This document shows positions 1-9,424 of a stretch of 64,000 nucleotides of DNA, piece after piece. Under the pieces are notes generated by a model, which worked only from the letters and a program-made list of their open reading frames with translations, had not been told where the DNA came from and made no database searches. Every line of letters starts with the position of its first letter. Positions within the stretch are counted from its first letter, which is position 1. The translations under genes and the position numbers were made by a program. Origin of the DNA: Pseudotabrizicola sp. (lineage in GTDB: Bacteria; Pseudomonadota; Alphaproteobacteria; Rhodobacterales; Rhodobacteraceae); contig NZ_JAUXOV010000077.1 in the NCBI RefSeq assembly GCF_030684215.1, positions 1-64,000 of the forward strand, given 5' to 3'.

Positions 1-287
1 AAGCTTTCCCCAGGTCATCGGTCGGCAACCTTACGGTCACTCCCCTGCTGGGCAGATATGCTACGTGTTAGACGCCGATGCGTCCAAACCGCCCACATAT
101 CCCTTCATCACTTTCAATTTTCAAAGAGCAAGAAGACAAAACAAAATCGAGGCGCTAATCTCTTAGCGTTTCCCGAACCGCCGTATCTTCAGATTTTCAG
201 GTTTTCCGCGTTTCCTTGTCGTCGCTTTCGCTTCGCTTCGTCTTCGCTTCCGTCCGTCACCGTCGCTGTTTCGCTTCGGTGAGGCGG
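1..287 (-). other. Probable leader of an rRNA operon (16S lies beyond the left edge)
   Basis: No protein gene is convincing here. Read on the minus strand, the stretch starts below a promoter-like element, passes a purine-rich tract with repeated GAAGCGAA units (about 220-275), then a boxA-like element and a block starting GATATGTGGGCGGTTTGG. That last block resembles leaders or spacers of Rhodobacteraceae rRNA operons as I remember them. The 16S gene would begin left of position 1, so this identification is an inference from leader signals only. It could also be the part of the operon just ahead of 23S, but no 16S or tRNA sequence lies upstream, which favours the 16S leader. Confidence 0.5.
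119..130 (-). promoter_or_regulatory. boxA-like antitermination site
   Basis: The minus strand reads TGCTCTTTGAAA, close to the bacterial boxA consensus TGCTCTTTAACA that loads the NusB-NusE antitermination complex on rRNA transcripts. It sits about 160 nt below the proposed promoter. Confidence 0.5.
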
Positions 288-316
288 TATTTACGGAGGG
301 ATGCCGGAACCCGCAA
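288..316 (-). promoter_or_regulatory. Probable rRNA operon promoter
   Basis: The minus strand shows a -35-like TTGCGG (316-311), a spacer of exactly 17 nt, and a -10-like TAAATA (293-288). An A/T-rich stretch lies just upstream (about 330-360), as expected for an UP element. The direction is away from msrQ, towards the left edge. The match is by eye and no start site is known. Confidence 0.45.
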
Positions 317-487
317 GAGGAAAAAGTGCAGACAGTCGCATTTTTTTCACAAAACTTGAAAATCGCACAAAATCTAGGGCTTGGTGAAACTTTCGCCACA
401 AGGGACGCCGCACTGCGGCAACTTTCTTGCGCTTGCAGCATCCCCTTTCAGGCCCCACATGCAGCTAGGTGGCTGTTATCCACAGAC

Positions 488-1084
488 TCATGCGCGGCTG
501 ACCTTGGGGAAACCCATACGAAGAAGCAAAAGACCCACCACAGCCGCCGCATATAGCAGCGGTTCAGTCGGCCAACCCTTCACCAGAATCACGAAATGCA
601 GCGCGCCAGCCAAAGCCGCCACATAGGCCAGCCTATGCAAACGCCGCCATCTACCCGCCCCAAGTCGCCGGATTGCCCAATTGGTCGAGGTAACTGCCAG
701 CGGAATCATCGCCAGCAGGCCCACCATGCCCAGGATGACATAGGGCCGCTTATAAAGGTCGCGCAGAATCTCGTCCCATCGCAGGCCCATATCCAGCACG
801 ACCCAGGCCAGAAAATGCATCCCTATATAGAAGAAGGCCATCACCCCCAGCGCACGACGGAATCGCAGCAGGTTCAGCCCGATCTTGCGCAAAGGCGTGA
901 TGCACAGCGAGGCCAGCAAAAACTGCAATCCCCACAGCCCAAGGCTCAGTTCGATCGCCTTGACCGGATCGGGGCCAAGGCGGTTGGTGGCTGCGGCCCA
1001 GACCAGCCAGAAAAATGGAATCAGCGCCGCCCCCCACACCACGGCTGTCGGCACCCGGCGGGCAAGGGCGTTGATCTTGTCCAT
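488..1084 (-). CDS. msrQ: MsrQ, heme-binding membrane subunit of the MsrPQ methionine sulfoxide reductase
   Basis: This inner-membrane cytochrome b-type protein passes electrons from the quinone pool or cytoplasmic flavin to periplasmic MsrP, which repairs oxidised methionine. The 198-residue protein has about six hydrophobic segments and the ferric-reductase-like fold of the YedZ family. Histidines in the segments around MHFLAW and LHRLAY are the likely heme ligands. The start is the ATG whose A is also the last base of the msrP stop codon (TGATG), so the two genes are translationally coupled. A TTG one codon upstream is the less likely alternative. Confidence 0.93.
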   Translation of the reverse strand: MDKINALARRVPTAVVWGAALIPFFWLVWAAATNRLGPDPVKAIELSLGLWGLQFLLASLCITPLRKIGLNLLRFRRALGVMAFFYIGMHFLAWVVLDMGLRWDEILRDLYKRPYVILGMVGLLAMIPLAVTSTNWAIRRLGAGRWRRLHRLAYVAALAGALHFVILVKGWPTEPLLYAAAVVGLLLLRMGFPKVSRA

Positions 1085-1986
1085 CAATAATCTTTGGTCA
1101 GGTCCATACCGTCATACAGACCTGCCACCTGTTCGCCGTAACCGTTGAACATCAACGTATCCTCACGCCCGGCAAAGATGCCCGCCCCTACGCGGCGTTC
1201 GCTGGCCTGTGACCAGCGCGGATGGCTCACCCCTGGGTTCACGTTGCTGTAGAAACCATATTCGCGTGCGTTTTGCATGTTCCATGTGGTCTCGGGCTGG
1301 GTATCCGTCAGGCGGATGCTGACAATGGACTTGATCGACTTGAAGCCATATTTCCACGGCACCACCAGCCGGATCGGCGCGCCGTTTTGGTTGGGCATCG
1401 GCTCTCCATACAGACCCGTCGCCAGAATCGTCAGTGGATGCATCGCCTCATCCAGCCGCAAACCTTCGCGGTAGGGCCAGTCGAGGCTACGGGTCTTTTG
1501 TCCCGGCATCTCCTCGGGGCGCACCAGCGTCTCGAACGCCACATACTTCGCACCGGGCTGCACCCCGGCCTTGGCCAGCAGATGCCCCAACTCGAACCCG
1601 ATCCATGGAATCACCATCGACCAGGCTTCCACACAACGAAACCGATAGATGCGTTCCTCCAGTGGGGCATCCCTTAGAATGTCGCTCAGATCATAGCTGC
1701 CGGGGCGGTCCACCATGCCGCCAATTTCCACCGCCCAAGGGTCGGTCGTCAGCAGCCGGGCGTTGCGGGCTGGGTCGCCCTTGTCCAGCCCGAACTCATA
1801 AAAGTTGTTGTACGTGGTGATCTCGGACAGCGTGTTTGGGGTGATGTCGGTAGAGAATGGGCTTTTCGCTGCTTCTATCTTTGCCAGCGCCGGAGTCGCC
1901 ATCAGCGCCCCCGCCCCCGCCATCAGCTGCCGACGGTTTAACCATTGCGGCTTTGGCGTCACGTCTGACCAGTTCAATCCTAGCAT
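1084..1986 (-). CDS. msrP: MsrP, periplasmic molybdopterin methionine sulfoxide reductase
   Basis: This is the catalytic subunit that reduces methionine sulfoxide in periplasmic proteins, using a molybdopterin cofactor. The N-terminus carries a twin-arginine export signal (NRRQLM followed by a hydrophobic stretch ending ATPALA), consistent with cofactor loading before export. The Mo-ligand cysteine is in the motif RFRCVEAW. The chosen ATG is preceded by AAAGGGAGA at good spacing and gives 300 residues; an upstream in-frame extension lacks a ribosome site. The gene leads the msrPQ operon and is divergent from the DUF302 gene. Confidence 0.95.
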   Translation of the reverse strand: MLGLNWSDVTPKPQWLNRRQLMAGAGALMATPALAKIEAAKSPFSTDITPNTLSEITTYNNFYEFGLDKGDPARNARLLTTDPWAVEIGGMVDRPGSYDLSDILRDAPLEERIYRFRCVEAWSMVIPWIGFELGHLLAKAGVQPGAKYVAFETLVRPEEMPGQKTRSLDWPYREGLRLDEAMHPLTILATGLYGEPMPNQNGAPIRLVVPWKYGFKSIKSIVSIRLTDTQPETTWNMQNAREYGFYSNVNPGVSHPRWSQASERRVGAGIFAGREDTLMFNGYGEQVAGLYDGMDLTKDY

Positions 1987-2166
1987 GGCACCTGTCTCCC
2001 TTTGGCATTGGAATATAAGATGACGGGTCGGGCGCAAAAATCAAAGCAAAGCTGCTCACATTGCCGGGAAAGACCTGCGACAAGCCCGTCACCGCCCCAC
2101 AACGTGGAAGTACATATTCACATAGGAATGTTTATGGTCCATGCTGCCCTGCAGGAGGAACTCATT

Positions 2167-2616
2167 ATGTTACGCATTGCCACTCTTGCTTCCGCTCTCG
2201 CCTTGACTGTCGCCTTGCCGGTCACGGCCGAAACTGCGCCCGTCATATATACCGTCGAAGACTCGTTCGAGAACGTAACCTTTGCGGTTGAATCCGCCAT
2301 CGTGGGCGCGGGTCTGGTGATCGACCATGTCAGCCACGTCGGCTCCATGCTGGAACGCACCCGCGCAGATGTCGGATCTGACACCTCGATCTTTACCGAG
2401 GCCAATATCTTTACCTTCTGTTCCGCCACCGTCAGTCGTGCGGTGATGGAAGCCGACATTGCCAATGTCCAGCACTGCCCCTACGGCATCTTCGTCTATG
2501 AGACCCCCGGTGCCCCCGGCACAATCACCGTAGGTCACCGCGCCTATGATGGCAGCATGGCCCCGGTCAACGACCTGCTGTCGGGCATCGTAAAGGGCGC
2601 GCTGGCCTCTGAATAA
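2167..2616 (+). CDS. DUF302 family secreted protein
   Basis: This is a 149-residue protein with a clear Sec signal peptide (MLRIATLASALALTVALPVTA, cut after about residue 21). The rest matches the general pattern of DUF302 proteins, small alpha/beta domains of unknown biochemical role that are often periplasmic. Two cysteines in the second half (FCSATVS and QHCPYG) could pair in the periplasm. The start follows GCAGGAGGAA at ideal spacing; a longer upstream reading frame has no such site. It stands alone and is divergent from msrP. The function is unknown. Confidence 0.75.
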   Translation: MLRIATLASALALTVALPVTAETAPVIYTVEDSFENVTFAVESAIVGAGLVIDHVSHVGSMLERTRADVGSDTSIFTEANIFTFCSATVSRAVMEADIANVQHCPYGIFVYETPGAPGTITVGHRAYDGSMAPVNDLLSGIVKGALASE

Positions 2617-2668
2617 GGGTAACGCCCGATCACCAGCCATCACAGGTATTTGACTGGAAATCCAAAGT

Positions 2669-2700
2669 GCCCGGAGCTTAGTCGTCTATCGGCTCCGGGC
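2669..2700 (+). terminator. Stem-loop after the DUF302 gene
   Basis: GCCCGGAGC (2669-2677) pairs perfectly with GCTCCGGGC (2692-2700). It lies 50 nt after the DUF302 stop and about 100 nt before the fasciclin start. No U tract follows, so termination is only probable. Confidence 0.45.
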
Positions 2701-2796
2701 AAGCCTGCCGCACAGAAATGTTGGCCTAATCTGATCGTCTTTCCGCCCCATATACAGCGGGCCAATCAAGGCGATGATCAAACGGGAGTGACACCA

Positions 2797-3282
2797 ATGA
2801 TCCGCAGAACCTTTCTTGCCATGACAACCGCCCTTGCCTTCGCAGCCCCAGCCTTTGCTGGCGGCCACGGACCCAAGGATATCGTCGACACCGCAGTCGG
2901 CGCAGGAACCTTCAACACACTGGTCGCCGCTGTAACCGCAGCCGGGCTGGTTGACACGCTCAAAGGCGAAGGCCCCTTCACTGTGTTCGCTCCAACCGAT
3001 GAGGCGTTCGCCGCTCTGCCCGAAGGCACCGTCGACACCCTGCTGTTGCCAGAGAACCTGGAACAGCTGACCGCGATCCTGACTTATCACGTTGTGCCGG
3101 GCAAAGTCATGTCAACCGACCTGTCAGAGGGGCTGACCGCAGCCACCGTCAACGGCGCCGATGTCACCATCACGCTCGACGGCGGTGCCAAGGTCAACGG
3201 CGCCACCATCACCACCGCCGATATCGAAGCATCCAATGGTGTGATCCACGTGATCGACACCGTGATCATGCCGCCGATGTAA
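2797..3282 (+). CDS. Fasciclin (FAS1) domain secreted protein
   Basis: The 161-residue protein is a signal peptide ([21 protein letters not shown]) followed by a single FAS1 domain. Family hallmarks are visible: a [11 protein letters not shown] block near residue 65, the YHVVPG block near residue 105, and a C-terminal [16 protein letters not shown]1 domains are extracellular or periplasmic modules linked to adhesion, and their bacterial ligands are mostly unknown. The start is chosen for AACGGGAGTG just upstream and the immediately following signal peptide. The gene is flanked by stem-loops and is probably transcribed alone. Confidence 0.9.
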   Translation: MIRRTFLAMTTALAFAAPAFAGGHGPKDIVDTAVGAGTFNTLVAAVTAAGLVDTLKGEGPFTVFAPTDEAFAALPEGTVDTLLLPENLEQLTAILTYHVVPGKVMSTDLSEGLTAATVNGADVTITLDGGAKVNGATITTADIEASNGVIHVIDTVIMPPM

Positions 3283-3296
3283 TCGACGCATTCGAC

Positions 3297-3319
3297 GGGG
3301 CGCGCACCTTGCGCGCCCC
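3297..3319 (+). terminator. Rho-independent-type terminator after the fasciclin gene
   Basis: GGGGCGCGC (3297-3305) pairs with GCGCGCCCC (3311-3319) around a 5-nt loop, 14 nt after the stop codon. A short CTTT follows. It separates this gene from the convergent xylB. Confidence 0.75.
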
Positions 3320-3344
3320 CCTTTACGAAATAGCCTCTACCAGA

Positions 3345-4796
3345 TTACTGAACCGACCTGATCGCCGGATATGATGCGCGAAACGCGCTGTATTCCGCGT
3401 CAAATCTGGCCTGCAAATCGATATCCGGGTCGATCGTCTCCCCAATGCCGGGCATTTGCATCACCTGTTCCGGGTCTGCACCTGTTGCGGCACAGATCGC
3501 CAACCGCGCCGCACCCAAAGCTGCGCCAAATTCACCGCCAACCGGCAGGGAAAGCGGCATGTGCAGCACTGTGGCAATCAGCTTCAGCCAATAGTGCGAT
3601 GCCGTGCCACCACCAATCGCGATCAGGTTCTCCACCGTAGCACCCGTTTCCTGCAGCGCTTCAAAACTGTCGCGCAGGCCAAAGGCAACCCCCTCAAGGA
3701 CAGCGCGCGTAAGATCTTCGCGCGAGGTGGCAAGCCCCAACCCGGTGAAACTGCCGCGAATTTCAGAGTCGTTGTGCGGCGTCCGCTCGCCCGCAAGATA
3801 GGGCAGGAACCGCACCCTCGACGGCGCTTGCAGCGTTGGCCCCAAGGGCGCCGTCAGGCTTGCCGGTTTACTTTCGGTGATCCTGGCCAGCCAGTTGAGA
3901 CTGTCGGTTGCAGCCAGCATCACCCCCATCTGATACCATCGTCCGGGGATCGCATGGCAAAAGGTGTGAACCGCCGTTTCCGGTGCCGGGCGATAGCCGT
4001 CACGGGCGGCGAGCAAAACGCCGGATGTGCCAAGCGACACAAAGCCCTGCCCTTGGCGTAACGCGCCGATACCACAGGCCGCTGCCGCATTATCCCCTGC
4101 GCCACCGGCGACTGATACCGGGCCGGAAAGACCCCAGGCGCGCAACACCTCGCTGCGCAACCTGCCCGCTTCCTGAGTGCCTTCAACCAGATCCGGCATC
4201 TGATCGCGGCGCATATGACCCGCAGAAAGCAATTGGTCTGACCAGTGCCGCCCACCAACATCAAGCCAGGAGGTGCCAGCGGAGTCGGACATATCCGCCA
4301 CAAATTCCCCGGTCAGGTAGAAATTGAGATAGGCCGCCGGAAGCAGCACCTTTGCCACACGGGCGTGAACCTCTGGCTCGTTTTCTCGCAGCCATTCCAG
4401 CTTGGGCGCAGTGAAGCCCGGAAACACGATGTTCCCCGACAGCGCACGCACATCCACCATGACATCCAGTCGCGCCGCCTGCACATGCGATCGCATGTCA
4501 TTCCACAGGATGCAGGGGCGCAGAACCTTGCTGTCCTTGTCCAGCAAGGTTGCGCCATGCATCTGGCCAGACACGCCGATCCCCCGAAGCTGCGCAAAAT
4601 CAGGATAGTTTGTTCGCAGTTCTGCCACTGCTGCTTCCAGCGCGGCGATCCAGTCGGCGGGGTCCTGCTCGGACCAACCCGGAAAGCGGCGGCGCGCTTC
4701 ATAGCTGCGCTCTGCCGCCCCAATGGGCCTGCCGTCTTCGCCTACCAACAAGGCGCGCAGCCCGGATGTGCCAAGATCTATTCCAAGAAAACTCAT
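3345..4796 (-). CDS. xylB: Xylulokinase
   Basis: This kinase phosphorylates D-xylulose to xylulose 5-phosphate with ATP, feeding the pentose phosphate pathway. It is a 483-residue FGGY-family kinase: phosphate motif GIDLGTSG at residues 5-12, substrate motif SGQMHG at 76-81, WNDMR at 98-102, the catalytic Asp in GGAGDNAAAACG near residue 233, and GGGTASHYW in the second half. The ATG directly abuts the stop codon of the upstream dehydrogenase (TAAATG). As the last gene of the polyol operon it takes the D-xylulose made by the xylitol and arabinitol dehydrogenases upstream. It may also accept D-ribulose, since no ribulokinase is visible. Confidence 0.93.
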   Translation of the reverse strand: MSFLGIDLGTSGLRALLVGEDGRPIGAAERSYEARRRFPGWSEQDPADWIAALEAAVAELRTNYPDFAQLRGIGVSGQMHGATLLDKDSKVLRPCILWNDMRSHVQAARLDVMVDVRALSGNIVFPGFTAPKLEWLRENEPEVHARVAKVLLPAAYLNFYLTGEFVADMSDSAGTSWLDVGGRHWSDQLLSAGHMRRDQMPDLVEGTQEAGRLRSEVLRAWGLSGPVSVAGGAGDNAAAACGIGALRQGQGFVSLGTSGVLLAARDGYRPAPETAVHTFCHAIPGRWYQMGVMLAATDSLNWLARITESKPASLTAPLGPTLQAPSRVRFLPYLAGERTPHNDSEIRGSFTGLGLATSREDLTRAVLEGVAFGLRDSFEALQETGATVENLIAIGGGTASHYWLKLIATVLHMPLSLPVGGEFGAALGAARLAICAATGADPEQVMQMPGIGETIDPDIDLQARFDAEYSAFRASYPAIRSVQ

Positions 4797-6269
4797 TTAC
4801 CTGCCATCCAGATACCGTTGCACTGCGGCCTCCATGCCATCTTGATACATGATCGTCAGCCACTGATCGAATGCATCGGCAAACCGGGGCGCATCCGCCA
4901 GATCACCGTAGAACTGGCGTTGCTCCAGCCATGCGCGCGGATTGCGCCGGGCCTGACCTGCCGTTTCGGTCAGCATATCCCAGAACGGATCGTTTGGCGC
5001 GATTTTGCTACCATCATCGCGGGTACCTTCACACATCCTTGCCCAAGCCGCCTCAACCAGCGCCAAACCACGCACCGGGGCACCGGCGCGCAGACCATCA
5101 CGCACCGTGGGCAAAACCATGCCAGGATGCCGGGACGACCCGTCAAACGCAACCCGTCGCACGGTATCGACGATCGCAGGATTGGCAAAACGACTGTCTA
5201 TCAGGTCAACATATTGCGCAGGCGTCATGCCCGGAACTGGGATAACATGGGGGATGATCTCGTCTTGCGCAACCTTGCGGAACAGGGCGTGAATCGCCGG
5301 ATGGGCCATCGTCTCGGAAATCGTGGTCAGACCCATCACCTCGGCCACGCTGGCAATAACCTGATGCCCAGCGTTCAGAATGCGGATTTTCTGCGCCTCA
5401 TAGCCGTGCACATTGTCGGAAAACATTGCGCCAACCTTATCCCAATCGGGGCGGCCTGCGCAGAAATCATCCTCTATCACCCATTGGCGAAAGTTCTCAT
5501 GCGTCACGGGCACGGCGTCATCGATGCCAAATCCCTGCGCCAGCGCCAGCTCTTTTGGCCCTGTCGCTGGCACGATGCAATCGACCATGGAATTCGGAAA
5601 CGAACAATGTGCGTTGATCCAGTCGGCAAGGGCGGGGTCTGACAGCCGGGCCAGCGATACCACCGTTTGCCGCAAGATCGCGCCATTGCCTTGCAGGTTG
5701 TCACAGCTTTGCACGGTAAAGGGGCCGGTTCCCCCGTCGCGGCGCAGCCTCAGCGCAGCAACGATGGCCCCAAAGGCTGTGCGTGGCGTGGCAGGATTTG
5801 CGGCATCATGAACAATATCGGTGTGCGCGGCGTCAAAGGCTTTTGTCACCGGGTCGATGTAATACCCGCCCTCGGTCACGGTCAGCGAGACAATGCGGAT
5901 CTGGGGGTCTGCCATTTCCCGGATCAGTGGTCCGTTGCCATCTGCAATCGGAACATAGCCGATCACAGAGCCTACCACCTCGGCAGAGGTGCCCGATGGG
6001 TCCAGTGCGATCAATGTTGTCAGAAAATCCTGCGCAACCAGCTTTTCGCGCTGCGCTGTATCATAGGCACGGACACCCGCACCGATAATCGCCCAATCCA
6101 GCGCAAGGCCCTGTTCCATCAGCCGGTGCAGATACCACGCCTGATGCGCGCGATGAAAATTGCCCATGCCGATATGAACGATGCCCGGCCGCAGCATTGC
6201 GCGATCATAGGTCGGCCGCAAAATCCCGTCGGGCAGCAGCGGAAGCGACGCGTTAGAAAGTTTGATCAT
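4797..6269 (-). CDS. mtlK: Mannitol 2-dehydrogenase family polyol dehydrogenase
   Basis: This NAD-dependent enzyme oxidises mannitol to fructose and, in many relatives, D-arabinitol to D-xylulose. The 490-residue length fits the long-chain polyol dehydrogenase family. The nucleotide-binding motif GMGNFHRAHQ lies near residues 34-43, and the catalytic Lys-Asn-His triad of the family is in the motif QKIRILNAGHQ. It sits between a HAD phosphatase and xylB in the ABC transporter operon, the same company kept by the mannitol/sorbitol (smo/mtlK) operon of Rhodobacter sphaeroides. Because the next gene is xylulokinase, D-arabinitol is as likely a substrate as mannitol; sequence alone does not decide. 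Confidence 0.88.
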   Translation of the reverse strand: MIKLSNASLPLLPDGILRPTYDRAMLRPGIVHIGMGNFHRAHQAWYLHRLMEQGLALDWAIIGAGVRAYDTAQREKLVAQDFLTTLIALDPSGTSAEVVGSVIGYVPIADGNGPLIREMADPQIRIVSLTVTEGGYYIDPVTKAFDAAHTDIVHDAANPATPRTAFGAIVAALRLRRDGGTGPFTVQSCDNLQGNGAILRQTVVSLARLSDPALADWINAHCSFPNSMVDCIVPATGPKELALAQGFGIDDAVPVTHENFRQWVIEDDFCAGRPDWDKVGAMFSDNVHGYEAQKIRILNAGHQVIASVAEVMGLTTISETMAHPAIHALFRKVAQDEIIPHVIPVPGMTPAQYVDLIDSRFANPAIVDTVRRVAFDGSSRHPGMVLPTVRDGLRAGAPVRGLALVEAAWARMCEGTRDDGSKIAPNDPFWDMLTETAGQARRNPRAWLEQRQFYGDLADAPRFADAFDQWLTIMYQDGMEAAVQRYLDGR

Positions 6270-6315
6270 CGACTGACCTCTGAAGTGTCGCGTTGTTTTG
6301 GGGCAGGCGCAAACA

Positions 6316-7041
6316 TCATGGCAGGGTCACTTTGCGAACCAGCGCATCAAACGCTTCGCTAAGGTAATGAACCGTCTGAGCTGCGCCCGCCTCGCGCAAA
6401 ATGACCGCATGATGAGACTCGCGTCCGATCAGATGGCTTCCACCTACGAACCCCACCGCGCGCATGCCAGCATCAACAGCGCCTTTGATTCCATGCGGTG
6501 AGTCTTCAAGGACAACGCAGTGTTGTGGTGCAACCCCCAGCCTTTCCGCCGCAAGCAGAAACACATCAGGCGCTGGCTTGCCACGGCTGACAAGATCGGC
6601 ACTGAAACGATGCGTCGGGAAAAAGCGGTCCAGACCAGAATATTCCAACGTGCGGTCAAGCCGCCGGACCGACGCGCCAGAGGCAATCGCCACCGCAATT
6701 CCCGCCTTGGCAAGCGCGACCAGCAAGTCGTCTGCACCGTTGATCGGCTGAAGACCCGCCTTGTAAGCCTTGAACAGGCGCGTCTCCATACGATCAATGA
6801 AATCCGGCGGGCAGGGTCTGCCCAAGCGATCCTCCACATCCTGAATGATTCTGGACAGGGAAACCCCAAGGTATTTCTCGCCAACCTCTGCGGCTGTCGC
6901 GTTCAGAAGTCCCGCGTGGCGCATCTCAGCGGCCACCGCTTCAAGCGAAAGCGGTTCACTGTCGACAAGGCATCCGTCCATGTCGAAAATGACCGCCCTT
7001 ACCTCTGGTCGCGGAGAAGGTTCCATGCCCGAAGCATTCAA
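6316..7041 (-). CDS. HAD-superfamily sugar-phosphate phosphatase or phosphoglucomutase-like
   Basis: The protein has about 241 residues and the classic HAD motifs: [14 protein letters not shown] (nucleophile Asp and acid Asp), ASGAS (motif II), KPAPD (motif III Lys) and LEDSPHG (motif IV acids). The cap is of the small helical type found in beta-phosphoglucomutases and 2-deoxyglucose-6-phosphatases. Likely roles are detoxification of dead-end sugar or polyol phosphates, or a mutase step. The start is uncertain. A TTG (7041) overlaps the ATPase stop codon by four bases and has GGAGA 7 nt upstream; an ATG five codons later (7026) has no clear ribosome site. Confidence 0.82.
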   Translation of the reverse strand: MNASGMEPSPRPEVRAVIFDMDGCLVDSEPLSLEAVAAEMRHAGLLNATAAEVGEKYLGVSLSRIIQDVEDRLGRPCPPDFIDRMETRLFKAYKAGLQPINGADDLLVALAKAGIAVAIASGASVRRLDRTLEYSGLDRFFPTHRFSADLVSRGKPAPDVFLLAAERLGVAPQHCVVLEDSPHGIKGAVDAGMRAVGFVGGSHLIGRESHHAVILREAGAAQTVHYLSEAFDALVRKVTLP

Positions 7042-8099
7042 ATGCGCTTCTCCGTCTTGCGGTCGAACAGGTGAACATTGGCCGGATCAATGATAAAGCC
7101 AAGCTCGCTGCCGGGGCGCGCCGTGATACGCTCTTTCACCAGCGCGTCCATCAGGTCGTTGCCGGACCGGGCAAAAACCTGCGTTTCCGACCCCGTTGGT
7201 TCAATCACCACCACGTTCATTTTAACGCCGCCGTCGCCAATGGCGATATGTTCGGGCCGGATGCCATAGGTGACGACTTCCCCCTCGGCGGCGGTGGTGG
7301 CGGGTAAAGGCAGGGCCAGCCCATTATCCGAGACAAAGTGTTTTTGTCCGCCATGGGTCGCGATCTTGCCGTGCAGGAAATTCATCGACGGAGATCCGAT
7401 GAAGCCCGCCACAAAAACATTGTCAGGATGGTCATACAGATCCAGCGGAGAGCCGACTTGTTCGACCCGGCCATCGCGCATGACCACGATCTTGTCGGCC
7501 ATGGTCATCGCCTCAATCTGGTCATGCGTGACATAGACGATCGTTGTGCCAAGACGCTGGTGCAGTTCCTTGATCTCAAGCCGCATGGTGACACGCAGCT
7601 TGGCATCAAGATTGGACAGCGGTTCGTCGAACAGGAACACCTGCGGATCGCGCACGATGGCGCGGCCCATGGCCACGCGCTGACGCTGGCCGCCGGACAG
7701 CTCTTTTGGATACCGCTTAAGATATTTGCCAAGGTCGAGGACTTCGGCGGCCTTGGTGACCTTTTCCTCGACCTCATGCTTGGGGCGCTTGGCCATTTTC
7801 AACGGAAAGGCGATGTTGTCATAGACGGTCTTATGCGGGTAAAGCGCATAGCTTTGGAACACCATGGCGATATCGCGTTCCTTGGGCAGCACGTCGTTGA
7901 CCACGCGATCCCCAATCGAAATAGTGCCACCAGAAATCTGCTCAAGCCCTGCCAACATACGCAGCAACGTGGATTTGCCGCATCCGGACGGGCCGACCAG
8001 CACAACGAATTCACCGTCTTCGATATCAACGCTGACGCCGTGCATGACTTGCACCGAGCCATAACGTTTGGTGATATCTTTGATTGTAACACTTGCCAT
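7038..8099 (-). CDS. ABC transporter ATPase for polyols (MalK/UgpC/SmoK type)
   Basis: This 353-residue ATPase energises the polyol importer encoded upstream. Visible motifs in order are Walker [10 protein letters not shown] (near 38-46), the Q-loop [11 protein letters not shown], signature [14 protein letters not shown], Walker [17 protein letters not shown] and the switch histidine in [11 protein letters not shown]-terminal OB-type regulatory domain of about 110 residues follows, as in MalK. It starts 12 nt after the xylitol-type dehydrogenase and overlaps the HAD gene by four bases. Its closest named relative in memory is SmoK of the Rhodobacter sorbitol/mannitol system. Confidence 0.92.
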   Translation of the reverse strand: MASVTIKDITKRYGSVQVMHGVSVDIEDGEFVVLVGPSGCGKSTLLRMLAGLEQISGGTISIGDRVVNDVLPKERDIAMVFQSYALYPHKTVYDNIAFPLKMAKRPKHEVEEKVTKAAEVLDLGKYLKRYPKELSGGQRQRVAMGRAIVRDPQVFLFDEPLSNLDAKLRVTMRLEIKELHQRLGTTIVYVTHDQIEAMTMADKIVVMRDGRVEQVGSPLDLYDHPDNVFVAGFIGSPSMNFLHGKIATHGGQKHFVSDNGLALPLPATTAAEGEVVTYGIRPEHIAIGDGGVKMNVVVIEPTGSETQVFARSGNDLMDALVKERITARPGSELGFIIDPANVHLFDRKTEKRI

Positions 8100-8111
8100 T
8101 GATCTGGCCCC

Positions 8112-9164
8112 TTACTGTGGCAGAACGATCTGCATTTTCACGTCCGCCGGAGGGGCAGAGGCAGCGATTTCAAAAGCCTGCACGCTGTCGTTAAACGCAA
8201 AGGTGCGTGTGATAAGCGGCTTCACATCTATGGCGCCGGAACTGAGCATGCCAACACAGCGCGGAAACACATGGGCGTATCGAAAGATATTCTCCACCCG
8301 CGCCTCACGCACCATGGCCGCACCCGCATCGTATTGGATAGGGTCTGGCTGGCCGCCGATCATCACCACGCAACCACCCGGGGCGAGAGCTTCAAACACC
8401 GTTTTGGCGGCATGGGGCGAACCTGTCGCCTCAAACACAATGTCAGCGCCCCAGCCGTCGGTATCGCGGCGGATGATGTCGACAAGGTTTTCTGTCTTGG
8501 CGTTGACCGGAACAATGGCCCGGCTGAGCGACGCGGCGATGTCCAGCTTTTTCGGCGCAAGGTCGGTCACATAAACCCGTGCACATCCCGCCGCCAAAGC
8601 CGCAAGCGCCGTGACCAGCCCGATGGGACCAGCCCCCAACACCACAGCGTTGTCACCGGGCCTGACCCGCGCCTTGGTGGCGGCATGAACGCCGACAGCC
8701 AGCGGCTCCACCATCGCGGCCTCGGCAAAGCTGACATTGTCGGGCAGCTTGAAGGTGAACGCCTCGGGATGCACGCAGGTCGGCCGCAGGATGCCGTGAA
8801 CCGGGGGGGTGGCCCAGAACCGCACGGCAGGGTCGATGTTATACATGCCCAGCCGTGTCGCTTTTGAATTGGGGTCGGGAATGCCCGGCTCCATACAGAC
8901 ACGGTCGCCTTCTTTCAGGGTGGTGACGGCTGTGCCCACCTCTGTCACCGTGCCAGATGCTTCGTGGCCGAGGATCATCGGCGCATCGACGACAAAATGC
9001 CCGATGCGACCATGGGTATAATAATGCACGTCTGATCCGCAAATGCCGACGGTGTGCAGCTTGATCCGCACATCATGGGGTCCAAGCGTTTCTTCCACAC
9101 GGTCAATTGCCGGAAAGTCCCGCAAGCTCAGGTCGTTTTTCTTTTCAAGAACAAGCGCTTTCAT
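8112..9164 (-). CDS. Zinc-dependent polyol dehydrogenase (xylitol / sorbitol type)
   Basis: This is a medium-chain dehydrogenase of about 350 residues that should oxidise a polyol at C2, for example xylitol to D-xylulose, with NAD. Zinc ligands are visible in GICGSD (Cys42) and LGHEASG (His67, Glu68), and the cofactor fold in GAGPIG. The four-cysteine structural-zinc loop typical of alcohol dehydrogenases is absent: the segment MEPGIPDP...[10 protein letters not shown] matches the sorbitol/xylitol dehydrogenase subgroup instead. It lies inside the ABC transporter operon, and its product would be used by xylB. The start is the ATG of [10 protein letters not shown]; an upstream extension (to 9215) would run into the small membrane protein gene. 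Confidence 0.88.
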   Translation of the reverse strand: MKALVLEKKNDLSLRDFPAIDRVEETLGPHDVRIKLHTVGICGSDVHYYTHGRIGHFVVDAPMILGHEASGTVTEVGTAVTTLKEGDRVCMEPGIPDPNSKATRLGMYNIDPAVRFWATPPVHGILRPTCVHPEAFTFKLPDNVSFAEAAMVEPLAVGVHAATKARVRPGDNAVVLGAGPIGLVTALAALAAGCARVYVTDLAPKKLDIAASLSRAIVPVNAKTENLVDIIRRDTDGWGADIVFEATGSPHAAKTVFEALAPGGCVVMIGGQPDPIQYDAGAAMVREARVENIFRYAHVFPRCVGMLSSGAIDVKPLITRTFAFNDSVQAFEIAASAPPADVKMQIVLPQ

Positions 9165-9168
9165 CCGA

Positions 9169-9414
9169 CTATCCTTTCCTGATGATCCAGACAGCCAAGC
9201 CCAGTGCAATGGCATTGGAAATCCAGATTGATAAGCCCATCGGCTCTATGAACCGAAACCAGAACAGCGACAGCGCGACCCAGATCACCACGGATATGAA
9301 CAGCCGATCGAACCAGTTGGTTTCGATGGGCAGAAAGCCGGGCTTTTCGACAGGCAGCTCTACCGGTTCCTCTTCGGCAAGATGAACCGAGGCGAGTGGC
9401 GTTTCTTTTGACAT
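9169..9414 (-). CDS. Small two-helix membrane protein of the polyol ABC operon
   Basis: I do not recognise a named family for this 81-residue protein. An acidic, Glu/Pro-rich N-terminus of about 30 residues precedes two predicted membrane helices (roughly 38-56 and 59-77) joined by EPMG, and it ends in IIRKG. It lies 10 nt after the second permease and 4 nt before the dehydrogenase, so it is almost certainly a real operon member. Small membrane proteins with similar placement occur in other glycerol and polyol ABC operons of alphaproteobacteria. A role as an accessory or stabilising subunit of the permease complex is inference. Confidence 0.8.
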   Translation of the reverse strand: MSKETPLASVHLAEEEPVELPVEKPGFLPIETNWFDRLFISVVIWVALSLFWFRFIEPMGLSIWISNAIALGLAVWIIRKG

Positions 9415-9424
9415 GGGTATGCCC

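Noticed and set aside
58-441. Short frames on both strands at the left edge
   Set aside because: They fall in a region with rRNA leader signals and repeats; their products look random.
4245-5642. Long open frame (465 codons) antisense to the mannitol dehydrogenase gene
   Set aside because: It mirrors the coding strand of a clear family member, has no ribosome site and a composition rich in Arg, His and Gln typical of shadow frames in GC-rich DNA.
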